Below the pieces are notes generated by a model. The model searched no databases and was not told where the DNA came from. It saw only the letters and a list, made by a program, of their open reading frames with translations. A program made the translations under genes and the position numbers. DNA of 33,082 nt, taken from Verrucomicrobiota bacterium. Its GTDB lineage: Bacteria > Verrucomicrobiota > Kiritimatiellia > RFP12 > UBA1067. Of this stretch, positions 7,784-14,807 are shown one piece after another. Within the stretch, counting starts at the first letter, position 1. Every line of letters begins with the position of its first letter. Where the stretch lies: NCBI GenBank assembly GCA_016280825.1, contig JAEEHL010000191.1:1-33082 (forward strand). Direction: 5' to 3'.

Positions 7784-8441
7784 TAGACTGTTTGCCTTGC
7801 TTTTCATTGCCCTTGGGATAGCAATCCTAGGGATAACGCTCTATTTTTTCAAAAAACCCGTTGCTAATGGTGGTTTTGTCTCGCCTGCCGACCAGTTGGA
7901 CATTAAAAAGGGGGGTCTGTCCCCAACTTCAAAAAGGGGTCTGTCCCCAGTTAAAGGAAGCGAGTTAGCCCCAAATAAGCGAGGTCTGTCCCCAACCAGC
8001 GCAGACGAGGAGGAGCCTCAGGAGGAAGAGGAGGAACTTTCCGAAGACGAGCGGCGCGAACGCGAGGAGGAGGCGCTTGTTGACAAATTTGACGGGCTTA
8101 CCGACAAGTGGATGGAGGTCTCGGAGAAGAGCGTCACCATGGCCGATGTCGAGGCCTTCTCGCAGCAGTTTGCCAAGGTGCCCAAGGCCCGAAAGGAAGA
8201 GTGCCTCCACAGGGCGCTCAACCTCATACCCGACGAGAACGTAATGCTCCTTGCCGGCATCCTCATGGACAAGACCCAGGACAAGGAACTTGTGGAAATC
8301 GCATTTAACGACATCCTCAATCGCGACGAGGACGTGAAGAAGCCGATACTCCAGCAGATCATCAAGGACAAGACCCACCCGTGCTGGGCAGATACCGCGT
8401 GGATCCTCGACGTGACTGGAGAGGCATCGGAGGGGAAGTAG
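7764..8441 (+). CDS. Membrane-anchored acidic protein with DNA-repeat-derived linker
   Basis: A 225-residue protein starting at an ATG that overlaps the previous gene by 20 bases. A transmembrane helix spans about residues 9-29 (FALLFIALGIAILGITLYFF). It is followed by a low-complexity linker (about 45-75) in which GLSPTS-type units recur; these are the translation of short DNA repeats (see 7911-7993). Then come a glutamate-rich tract (about 77-100) and a helical C-terminal domain (about 105-220). The C-terminal domain resembles that of the upstream gene in composition (helical, repeated DKxxDKE-like units), so the two may be distant paralogues. Its stop is directly followed by the kinase GTG. 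The function is unknown; an accessory role to the kinase is possible. Confidence 0.75.
   Translation: MAGQKTNRLFALLFIALGIAILGITLYFFKKPVANGGFVSPADQLDIKKGGLSPTSKRGLSPVKGSELAPNKRGLSPTSADEEEPQEEEEELSEDERREREEEALVDKFDGLTDKWMEVSEKSVTMADVEAFSQQFAKVPKARKEECLHRALNLIPDENVMLLAGILMDKTQDKELVEIAFNDILNRDEDVKKPILQQIIKDKTHPCWADTAWILDVTGEASEGK
7911..7993. repeat. Cluster of GGGGTCTGTCCCC palindromic repeats inside a coding frame
   Basis: Three copies of an imperfect palindrome (GGGG-TCTGT-CCCCA type) at about 7912-7925, 7936-7949 and 7982-7994, the third with a shortened left arm, plus a degenerate remnant ending in GCCCCAAA near 7976. Copies are separated by A-rich or mixed spacers. All are in frame in the gene at 7764-8441 and encode GLSPTS-like peptides. 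Short palindromes of this GGGGTCTG(A/T)CCCC type are familiar as dispersed elements in several bacterial groups, sometimes linked to REP-associated tyrosine transposases; no transposase is present here. Confidence 0.75.
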
Positions 8442-9749
8442 GTGGCTGACGGCGAAGAGAGGACGATCGGCGGCCTTAGGATAGTGCGGCTACTTGGCAA
8501 GGGCGGCATGAGCGAGGTCTACGAGGCGGAAAACCCCCGCCTAGGTTCGCGTCACGCCGTGAAACTCTACACCTACCCACAGGACAACGAAGACGTGCGC
8601 CGGAGGTTCGAGGTCGAGGGCAGGCTCCTTGCGAAGCTCAGCCACCCGCGCATTGTGCACGTCACGGATTTCGGCGTCGACGACGAGACCGGACGCCCGT
8701 ACTTCGTGATGGATCTCGTGCTGGACGCTGACGGCGCCCACAGAAGCCTCGCAGACGTTCCGGCGGGGGAGGCCGACGAGACGGTAGTGGGCAGGTGGTA
8801 CGATGACATCAGGGAAGGCCTCGCATACATCCACAAGATGGGCGTTGTGCACCGCGACCTGAAGCTCCAGAACGTGCTGATCGGGCCGGACGGGCACGCC
8901 GTCCTCACCGATTTCGGCATATCGAAGATATGCGCTCCATCAAGCGGTGGAACCATAGTCGCCGACCCGGTGCAGACGATAGTGAGGGTTCGTGACGGCA
9001 AGAACCCGGTGATGGGGTCGGTTGGCTACATGGCGCCGGAACTGGAGATGGGCCTTGACGCCACCCCGAAATCAGACTGGTACGCGCTTGGGGTCATAGC
9101 CTACAAGCTTCTCACCGGCACATGGTGCGATGCCAGGACGGACATTGCAGACACGCTTTCCACATACGATCCAGCGTGGATACGCATAGTGCCGAAGCTC
9201 CTCCATTCCAATCCCGACGGACGCGAGTGCCTGTCCTATGCCGAGGAGCGCGAGCGGCTGCGCGAGCAGGCGGAAGCCGCCTCGGAGAGGCGCTTTCTGC
9301 GAGAGAAGGCCAGAGGCCACCTTGCGCGCCACGTCGCGAGATACCTGGCTGCGGCTGCGGCGGTCGTGCTTGTCGTGTCGGTCGTCTTGGCTCGTCGCCA
9401 TTCGCGCCTTCTTTCCGAGGCGGAGAGGCGCCTTGCGCTGCCTGACTTTGTCTCCCTGTTCGAAGTGCCGGCTGCCGCGAAGGAGGACGAGACGGACAAC
9501 ATGCCTTCGCGTGACCAGTTCAAGGCCGCCCTGATCGATGCGCTTGTCCTGACGCAGGACGTCTTTGCGGACCTCAAGAAGGGCGCCATAACCGGCGAGA
9601 AGGCGCGCGCGGAGCTGGTCAAGCTTCTCGACAGGGTGCGCAAGGAGGACATTGACCTTTTCTCCGACCTGCCAGATACATACGTCCCAAGCGGGGAGAA
9701 CGACGCGCTGGAAGTTCTCCTTGACGGGGCCGTCAGGAAGCTCAAATGA
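8442..9749 (+). CDS. Transmembrane Ser/Thr protein kinase (Hanks type)
   Basis: A 435-residue kinase with a cytoplasmic catalytic domain (about 1-280), one transmembrane helix (about 303-322, rich in Ala/Val) and an extracytoplasmic domain of about 110 residues. Catalytic features are complete. The glycine loop is GKGGMSEVYEAE. The ATP-anchoring lysine is K41 in AVKLY. The catalytic loop is HRDLKLQN with D139. The metal site is DFG with D157. The activation segment ends in GSVGYMAPELE. It starts at GTG 8442, one base after the previous stop, and ends with an ATGA overlap with the sigma-factor gene. Tight coupling to a sigma factor suggests that the kinase controls it, as known for PknT and EcfP in Vibrio. 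The extracytoplasmic domain is of unknown type and could sense a signal. Confidence 0.92.
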   Translation: MADGEERTIGGLRIVRLLGKGGMSEVYEAENPRLGSRHAVKLYTYPQDNEDVRRRFEVEGRLLAKLSHPRIVHVTDFGVDDETGRPYFVMDLVLDADGAHRSLADVPAGEADETVVGRWYDDIREGLAYIHKMGVVHRDLKLQNVLIGPDGHAVLTDFGISKICAPSSGGTIVADPVQTIVRVRDGKNPVMGSVGYMAPELEMGLDATPKSDWYALGVIAYKLLTGTWCDARTDIADTLSTYDPAWIRIVPKLLHSNPDGRECLSYAEERERLREQAEAASERRFLREKARGHLARHVARYLAAAAAVVLVVSVVLARRHSRLLSEAERRLALPDFVSLFEVPAAAKEDETDNMPSRDQFKAALIDALVLTQDVFADLKKGAITGEKARAELVKLLDRVRKEDIDLFSDLPDTYVPSGENDALEVLLDGAVRKLK

Positions 9750-10393
9750 CCGGCACATTCCCGGTTACCTCCGTCACCCTCATAGCCAAGATACGCAATC
9801 TCGGCCCCGGGCAGGATTCGTCTGAATGGGTCAGGTTCTGGGATTCGTATTCACTTGCGATCAGGCAGTTCGCCGCCTACAAGGGCGGAGAGGAAAACGC
9901 CGACGACATAGTGATGACGGTCCTCGGCAAGCTAGTAGAGGTCCTGCGCAGCGGGCAGTACACCCCGGAGAAGGGCAGATTCCATTCGTATCTCGCCACG
10001 ATGATCGTGAACGAGGTGCACATGGCGCACCGCAAGAACGTCGCCCGCGCAGGCGACAGGAAGGTGTCGCTTGACGAGGGCAATGCGGACGACGGCAAGG
10101 GTTCGCTTGCCGACACGCTTGCCGCGCCGGTGGAATCGCCTGAGTCCATTGACGAAGACTGGCGCAAGGCCGTGCTTGCAAGCGCCGTCGACCATGTCCT
10201 CACGAAGACGGCGCTTTCCGAGCGCGACCGCGCTGTGTACCGCGCATACGCCCTTGAGGGGCGCGACATCGCGGAGGTGGCGGAGAAGTTCGGCATCTCG
10301 CGCAATTCGGTAAGCCAGATAAAGACGCGCATAGACAAGCGCATAGTCGCCTTTGGCCGCGAGCTTGTGGCGAAAGAGGAACGAGGGGCCTGA
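9746..10393 (+). CDS. ECF-type RNA polymerase sigma factor
   Basis: A 215-residue sigma-70-family protein. Region 2 lies at about residues 25-100. It contains NADDIVMTVLGKL (the counterpart of the core-binding DAEDLVQEVF motif) and FHSYLATMIVNEVHMAHRKN (the -10 recognition helix pattern). A variable acidic linker covers about 105-140. Region 4 (about 150-205) contains LSERDRAVYRAYALEG and a helix-turn-helix in IAEVAEKFGISRNSVSQIKTR. There is no region 1.1 or 3, as expected for ECF factors. Translation is coupled to the kinase gene by a 4-base overlap. No anti-sigma factor is visible nearby, so control by phosphorylation is a reasonable inference. The acidic residues of region 2.2 are at least partly present. 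Confidence 0.88.
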   Translation: MTGTFPVTSVTLIAKIRNLGPGQDSSEWVRFWDSYSLAIRQFAAYKGGEENADDIVMTVLGKLVEVLRSGQYTPEKGRFHSYLATMIVNEVHMAHRKNVARAGDRKVSLDEGNADDGKGSLADTLAAPVESPESIDEDWRKAVLASAVDHVLTKTALSERDRAVYRAYALEGRDIAEVAEKFGISRNSVSQIKTRIDKRIVAFGRELVAKEERGA

Positions 10394-10395
10394 AC

Positions 10396-10472
10396 TGGCG
10401 GGCCTGGCGGGAGTCGAACCCACTACCCGCGGTTTAGAAAACCGCTGCTCTATCCTAATGAGCTACAGGCCC
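10396..10472 (-). tRNA. tRNA-Arg (anticodon UCU)
   Basis: Read on the minus strand, the 77-base gene folds as a full cloverleaf. The acceptor stem is GGGCCTG with CAGGCCC. The D-arm is GTAGCTCATTAGGATAGAGC. The anticodon stem is GCGGT/ACCGC with loop TTTCTAA, so the anticodon is TCT. The T-loop is GTTCGACTC. The discriminator base is G and CCA is encoded. It reads AGA (and AGG by wobble). It lies 2 bases past the sigma-factor stop in the opposite direction, so the two transcripts converge. Confidence 0.95.
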
Positions 10473-10488
10473 TGTGAAACACCGCGAA

Positions 10489-10518
10489 ATTATATCACAT
10501 TCGCAGCCGCCCGGTCAA
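10489..10518 (-). promoter_or_regulatory. Sigma70-type promoter for tRNA-Arg (minus strand)
   Basis: On the minus strand TTGACC (10518-10513), an 18-bp spacer and TATAAT (10494-10489). The predicted start is near 10482, about 10 bases before the mature tRNA 5' end. It is divergent from the GH78 promoter at 10557. Confidence 0.75.
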
Positions 10519-10556
10519 ATCGGCGCGGAGCGCTCGGCAATTGCGCCAAACAGTTC

Positions 10557-10585
10557 TTGCGAATTGCGGGCGAAAATGGTAAAAT
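10557..10585 (+). promoter_or_regulatory. Sigma70-type promoter for the GH78-like gene
   Basis: TTGCGA (10557-10562), a 17-bp spacer and TAAAAT (10580-10585). A strong ribosome-binding site AAGGAGG (10614-10620) follows, 5 bases before the ATG at 10626. That spacing favours this start over the ATG at 10596. Confidence 0.6.
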
Positions 10586-10625
10586 GCCCCGAACAATGTC
10601 ATTGACCGAAAACAAGGAGGTTCGT

Positions 10626-13600
10626 ATGGCCGGATGCAGCGGGTTTGCTGGGCTTGGATTCAACGCGTGCGGACGCGTCGCCGTCGTGGCGTTTTCGCTA
10701 TTCGCCTGTCAGGGCGCCGTTGCGGCAGATGCGCCGCTCGACCCGTTTTCCGTCACTCAGGCGGTGCGGCTCGCGAAGATGCGCGCCGACGTCGCGACCG
10801 CCAAGCTCAAGGTCGGCTATCCCGGCAAGTGCTACGAGCCTACCGAGGAGGAGATGAAGAGGAAGCTCGGCGAATTCACGCCAAAGCCGCGCAAGGTCGC
10901 CGCCGTCCTCGACTACTACGACATCGGCGAGGAGACGATAGGCTACGTCGAGGCGAAGGGCAAGTCGTGCCCGAAGCTCTATGTCGGCGAGTCCGTTTCC
11001 GAGATGCGCTCCACCGACAAGTCTGGCTTCGAGCAGACGACTGAGATGCGCGAAGTCTCGCCCGGCGTCTGGCGCAGCGTCGTGCCGCTTGCACTCAGGT
11101 ACTTCAGGTTCGTAGGCGCAGTAGCGGAAGTCAGGTTCCTCGAGGACGTCGACTCGTCCCTCGTCCTCAAGGGGGCGTTTTCGTCGATGGACCCGAAGAT
11201 GGACCGCATCTGGAAGGCCGCCGCCCGTACAGTCTTTCTCTGCTTGCGGCACTTCATCGTCGATGGCGTCAAGCGCGACAGGCTGCCGTGGGCGGGCGAC
11301 CTCTCGGTGAGCCTCCTTGCGAACGCCTACACCTACGCCGACGCGGAAACCGTGAAGCGCACAATCGCCGCGCTCGAGACTTTCCGCCCGGAGACAAGCG
11401 ACGTGAACGGCCTTATCGACTATTCGCTCTGGCTCGTCATTTCGCACGACCTCTTTCAGCTCTACTTCGGCGACATGGACTTTCTCCGCGTCCAGTATCC
11501 ATCCATCAGGAGCAGGCTCGAGGTCTTCGCCAGGCGCGCCGACAAGGACGGACTTCTGAGGAACGACGGCTTCGGCGGCGACGGGCTTGGCGGCGCGGGC
11601 GGCAGGATATTCGTCGACTGGACGCCGGAGATACGCGACAACGTCGGCGACGGCGCGGTGTCGTCGCTCAACATGGTCTACAAGGGCGCGCTTGACGCGG
11701 GCGCGCGCCTCGCCGAGCGCATGGGCCGCGCTGACGATGCCGCCCGCTGGCGCGAGCGCGCGAATGCGGTGAAGGCCGCCGCGCGCAAGAGGTGGCTCGA
11801 CGGGAAGACGGGGCTTTTCGGCCCGCTGCGCTACGCGAACTTCTACGCCGTCGCATTCGACGTCGCCGAGAAGGGCGAGCTAAAGGGGATCGGCGAGGCG
11901 CTCGCCTCGGGCGCGATGCCGCCCGTCGGAACCCCGTACTGCGCGTACTGGCAGAACGCGGCGCTTGTGAAGTGCGGCTTTGCCGATGTCGCGATGGAGA
12001 ACGTGATGAAGATGTGGGGCGGGATGCTCGACGACGGCGCGACAACGTTCTGGGAGGGGTGGAGCGAGGAGAAGCGCGGCGACGAGAAGTACGTCTTCTA
12101 CAGGCGCCCGTTCGCGAACAGCCTCTGCCACGCGTGGAGCGCGTCGCCAGCGTTTTTCTTTGCCCGCGAGATCGCAGGCATCCGCCCGCTTTCCGACGGA
12201 TGGAAGACGTGGGCCAAGAACCCGCTGCCGCAGGCGGAGGGGATGTCGTTTTCCGTGCCGACGCCGCGCGGCGAGATCAAGGTCGCAGTGCCAGGCAGTG
12301 AGGGCGAGGCGCGGCGGACTTTCGAGAAGGCGCGGCACGTCCGCGGCGACACGAACGTAAAGGCGCTTTCGGGGATAGACAACGCGTCGTGGATATGGGC
12401 CGCAGACGAGCCTGCGTTCGTGGTCCCGCAGGGGAACGAGTTCCGCAAGTTCCGCATCGAGTTCGATTCCACGGAAGAGGCGCCGCACCTCGACTTCTCC
12501 GTCTCCGCCGACTCGAGATACTATCTCACGATAGACGGGAAGTTCGTCTCCCGCGGGCCCAACAGGTCGACGACCGAGAACTGGCAGTTCCAGTCGTACC
12601 GCGTCGCCCTGAAGCCGGGGCGGCATGTCGTGGAGGCGACGGTCTGGCAGCTTACGAACACTATGGCCCCGCTCGCGCAGCTCACGTGGATGCCCGGCTT
12701 TGTGTTCTATGCCGCGGAGCCGTACCGCAAGGCGCTTACCACGGGAATCGCGAAGTGGAAGTGCGGCAAGGTAGACTGCATCAGGCCTTTCGGCGGCAAG
12801 GACACCGCCGGCTGCGGCTGGGCCACTGGCGGGCAGTGGGAGGTCGTCGGCACGGGGCCGTATGCGTGCGAGCCTAAGGAATGGAAGGACGTCGCCGTCG
12901 TGAGAAGGCCGATAACGGCCTACGGCTATGGCGGCAGGGCGCCGGGGTGGATGCTCTTCCCGACGCAGCTGCCCGACCAGACCGAGACGAAGGTCGCCCC
13001 CGGGCGCTTCCTCGCGGCAGTTCGCGGCGAGCCGATGCGCGCCATGTACGAATATACCGAGGCGGACACGAAGTCGCCCGACGTCGCGGCGCTCAACGAC
13101 CTTGTCGGCAAGGGAAAGAAGTTCGTCGTTCCGCCGAAGACGAGCATCCAGGCGGCGTGGCACCTTGGCGAGTACATCTGCGCCTATCCGGTACTGAGGA
13201 CGAACGGCGGCAAGGGCGCGAAGGTTTCGTGGACATGGGCGGAGTCGCCGAGGACGCGCGGCACGAAGGGGCACGGCGGCGACGGCAAGAAGGGCCGCCG
13301 CGACACGATCGTCGGCCAGTACCTGAACACGTACGGCGACGTCTTTGCCTGCGACGGGCGCGAAGGGGCGGAATTCTCGATACCGTGGTTCAGGTGCGGG
13401 CTATGGTGCAAGATCGACATCGTCACAGCCGACGAGCCGCTCGAGATAACGGGGATGGAGCTAATAGAGTCGCGCTATCCGCTCGAGGACGAGGCGGGTT
13501 TTTCGTCGAAGGACGACCCGTCGCTTGCGGACATCCGCCGCATCTGCCGCCGCGCCATGCAGATGTGCTGCCACGAGATGCTATTCGACTGCCCGTACTA

Positions 13601-14741
13601 CGAGCAGCAGATGTACCCGGGCGACACGAGGGTGCAGCTTCTCGTCCTGAGCGCGCTTTCGCGCGACGAGCGCATCATCAAGCGGGCGATCGAGCTATAC
13701 GACCTCGGGACGCGCGACGACGGGATGTGCCCGTTCAACTGGCCGACGCGCGGCCTACAGGAGGGCTTCACGTACACGCTCTGCTATCTCATGATGTACG
13801 GCGACTACGCCATGAACCACGCAGACCGCGCGTGGCTTGAGGCGCGCATCCCGGGGATGCGCAAGTCGATGGCGGGCTGCGAGATATACGAAAACTCAAA
13901 GGGGCTTGTCGAGAACACGCCCGGCTGGAACTTCATGGACTGGACGGTGGGCTGGAAGAAGGGCGTGCCGCCGGGCGGGCTCTGCGGCGAGGGGGTCAAT
14001 TCCGAGATAAACCTGCAGTGGCTTCTCGCGGTGGAAAGTGCGGCGAAGGCGGAACGCGCCCTCGGCAACGAACTTCAGGCGCAGTACTGGGACGAAAAGG
14101 CCGAGCGGCTGAAGAAGGCGATAGTCGATGCGTTCTGGTGCGAGGAGAGGGGGCTACTTGCCGAAACGCCCGACATGAGGACCTTCTCCGAGCATTCGCA
14201 GGCGATGGCGATCATCGCCGACGCGCTCCCGAAGGACAAGCTGGAGCGTTGCGCGAAGGCGCTTGTCGAAGACCCGGACCTCGCGCGGTGCACCGTCTAT
14301 TTCTCGTACTACCTCTTCGAGGCGTACTTCAAGATCGGCCGAGCCGACATTTTCGAGCGCCGCCTCGACATGTGGCGCGGGTATGTGGCGAAGGGCGTGA
14401 CGACGCTTCTCGAGGCGCCGGACGAGGGGAAGAACGGCCAGTCGGAGCCGCGCAGCGACTGCCACGCTTGGGGTGCGCACCCGATCTGGTTCATGCAGAC
14501 GGGGCTTGCCGGGATAAGGAGCGACGCGCCGTTCTTCGAGAAGGTGCTCGTGGAGCCGCAGCCGGGGGCGCTAAAGTCGTTCCACGTGCGCCATCCGCAC
14601 CCGAAGGGGTTTGTGGAAGCCGATCTCGAATTCAACGGGAGAAAGGCGTCTGGTACCGTGAAAACGCCAGTCCCGGGGACTTTCGTGTTTGGCGGCGCGA
14701 CAGTCGAGCTTAAGCCTGGCTGCAACGCGATACAGATGTAG
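10626..14741 (+). CDS. Secreted two-module GH78-like alpha-L-rhamnosidase
   Basis: A 1371-residue exported protein with a signal peptide (about residues 1-34, ending QGAVA-AD). It holds two six-hairpin glycosidase modules of the GH78 type in one chain. Module 1 (about 150-560) has D213, D218 and D225 in DGVKRDRLPWAGD, and TTFWE with E477. Module 2 (about 700-1371) has an N-terminal beta-sandwich, then D988, E993 and D1000 in DCPYYEQQMYPGD, and TTLLE with E1263. In GH78 the pattern D-x4-E-x6-D carries the general acid Glu and a later Glu is the base; module 2 fits exactly, while module 1 has Asp at the acid position. Each module ends with the CHAW motif (LCHAWSASP, DCHAWGAHP). Expected action: removal of terminal rhamnose from plant or microbial polysaccharides. 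The start is fixed by an ideal AAGGAGG. Confidence 0.8.
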   Translation: MAGCSGFAGLGFNACGRVAVVAFSLFACQGAVAADAPLDPFSVTQAVRLAKMRADVATAKLKVGYPGKCYEPTEEEMKRKLGEFTPKPRKVAAVLDYYDIGEETIGYVEAKGKSCPKLYVGESVSEMRSTDKSGFEQTTEMREVSPGVWRSVVPLALRYFRFVGAVAEVRFLEDVDSSLVLKGAFSSMDPKMDRIWKAAARTVFLCLRHFIVDGVKRDRLPWAGDLSVSLLANAYTYADAETVKRTIAALETFRPETSDVNGLIDYSLWLVISHDLFQLYFGDMDFLRVQYPSIRSRLEVFARRADKDGLLRNDGFGGDGLGGAGGRIFVDWTPEIRDNVGDGAVSSLNMVYKGALDAGARLAERMGRADDAARWRERANAVKAAARKRWLDGKTGLFGPLRYANFYAVAFDVAEKGELKGIGEALASGAMPPVGTPYCAYWQNAALVKCGFADVAMENVMKMWGGMLDDGATTFWEGWSEEKRGDEKYVFYRRPFANSLCHAWSASPAFFFAREIAGIRPLSDGWKTWAKNPLPQAEGMSFSVPTPRGEIKVAVPGSEGEARRTFEKARHVRGDTNVKALSGIDNASWIWAADEPAFVVPQGNEFRKFRIEFDSTEEAPHLDFSVSADSRYYLTIDGKFVSRGPNRSTTENWQFQSYRVALKPGRHVVEATVWQLTNTMAPLAQLTWMPGFVFYAAEPYRKALTTGIAKWKCGKVDCIRPFGGKDTAGCGWATGGQWEVVGTGPYACEPKEWKDVAVVRRPITAYGYGGRAPGWMLFPTQLPDQTETKVAPGRFLAAVRGEPMRAMYEYTEADTKSPDVAALNDLVGKGKKFVVPPKTSIQAAWHLGEYICAYPVLRTNGGKGAKVSWTWAESPRTRGTKGHGGDGKKGRRDTIVGQYLNTYGDVFACDGREGAEFSIPWFRCGLWCKIDIVTADEPLEITGMELIESRYPLEDEAGFSSKDDPSLADIRRICRRAMQMCCHEMLFDCPYYEQQMYPGDTRVQLLVLSALSRDERIIKRAIELYDLGTRDDGMCPFNWPTRGLQEGFTYTLCYLMMYGDYAMNHADRAWLEARIPGMRKSMAGCEIYENSKGLVENTPGWNFMDWTVGWKKGVPPGGLCGEGVNSEINLQWLLAVESAAKAERALGNELQAQYWDEKAERLKKAIVDAFWCEERGLLAETPDMRTFSEHSQAMAIIADALPKDKLERCAKALVEDPDLARCTVYFSYYLFEAYFKIGRADIFERRLDMWRGYVAKGVTTLLEAPDEGKNGQSEPRSDCHAWGAHPIWFMQTGLAGIRSDAPFFEKVLVEPQPGALKSFHVRHPHPKGFVEADLEFNGRKASGTVKTPVPGTFVFGGATVELKPGCNAIQM

Positions 14742-14747
14742 CAAGGC

Positions 14748-14776
14748 TTGATTTTATTGCCGTCTTGTGATACAAT
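14748..14776 (+). promoter_or_regulatory. Sigma70-type promoter for the esterase/GH39 genes
   Basis: TTGATT (14748-14753), a 17-bp spacer and TACAAT (14771-14776), just after the GH78 stop. The ribosome-binding site ACGGAGG is 6 bases or so before the ATG at 14808. It probably drives the esterase and the two GH39-like genes downstream, which lack clear promoters of their own. Confidence 0.7.
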
Positions 14777-14807
14777 CACCTGAAATTCTAGGAATACGGA
14801 GGACAAC

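Noticed and set aside
7911-7993. CRISPR array
   Set aside because: Repeats are only about 13 bases, spacing is irregular and short, the frame is coding and no cas genes are present.
10394-10400. Sigma-factor terminator overlapping the tRNA
   Set aside because: No separate hairpin with a T-run is seen; the stem-loops there are the tRNA itself.
10353-10625. N-terminal extension of the GH78-like protein
   Set aside because: It overlaps the sigma-factor gene, the tRNA and the promoter; the ideal AAGGAGG fixes the start at 10626.
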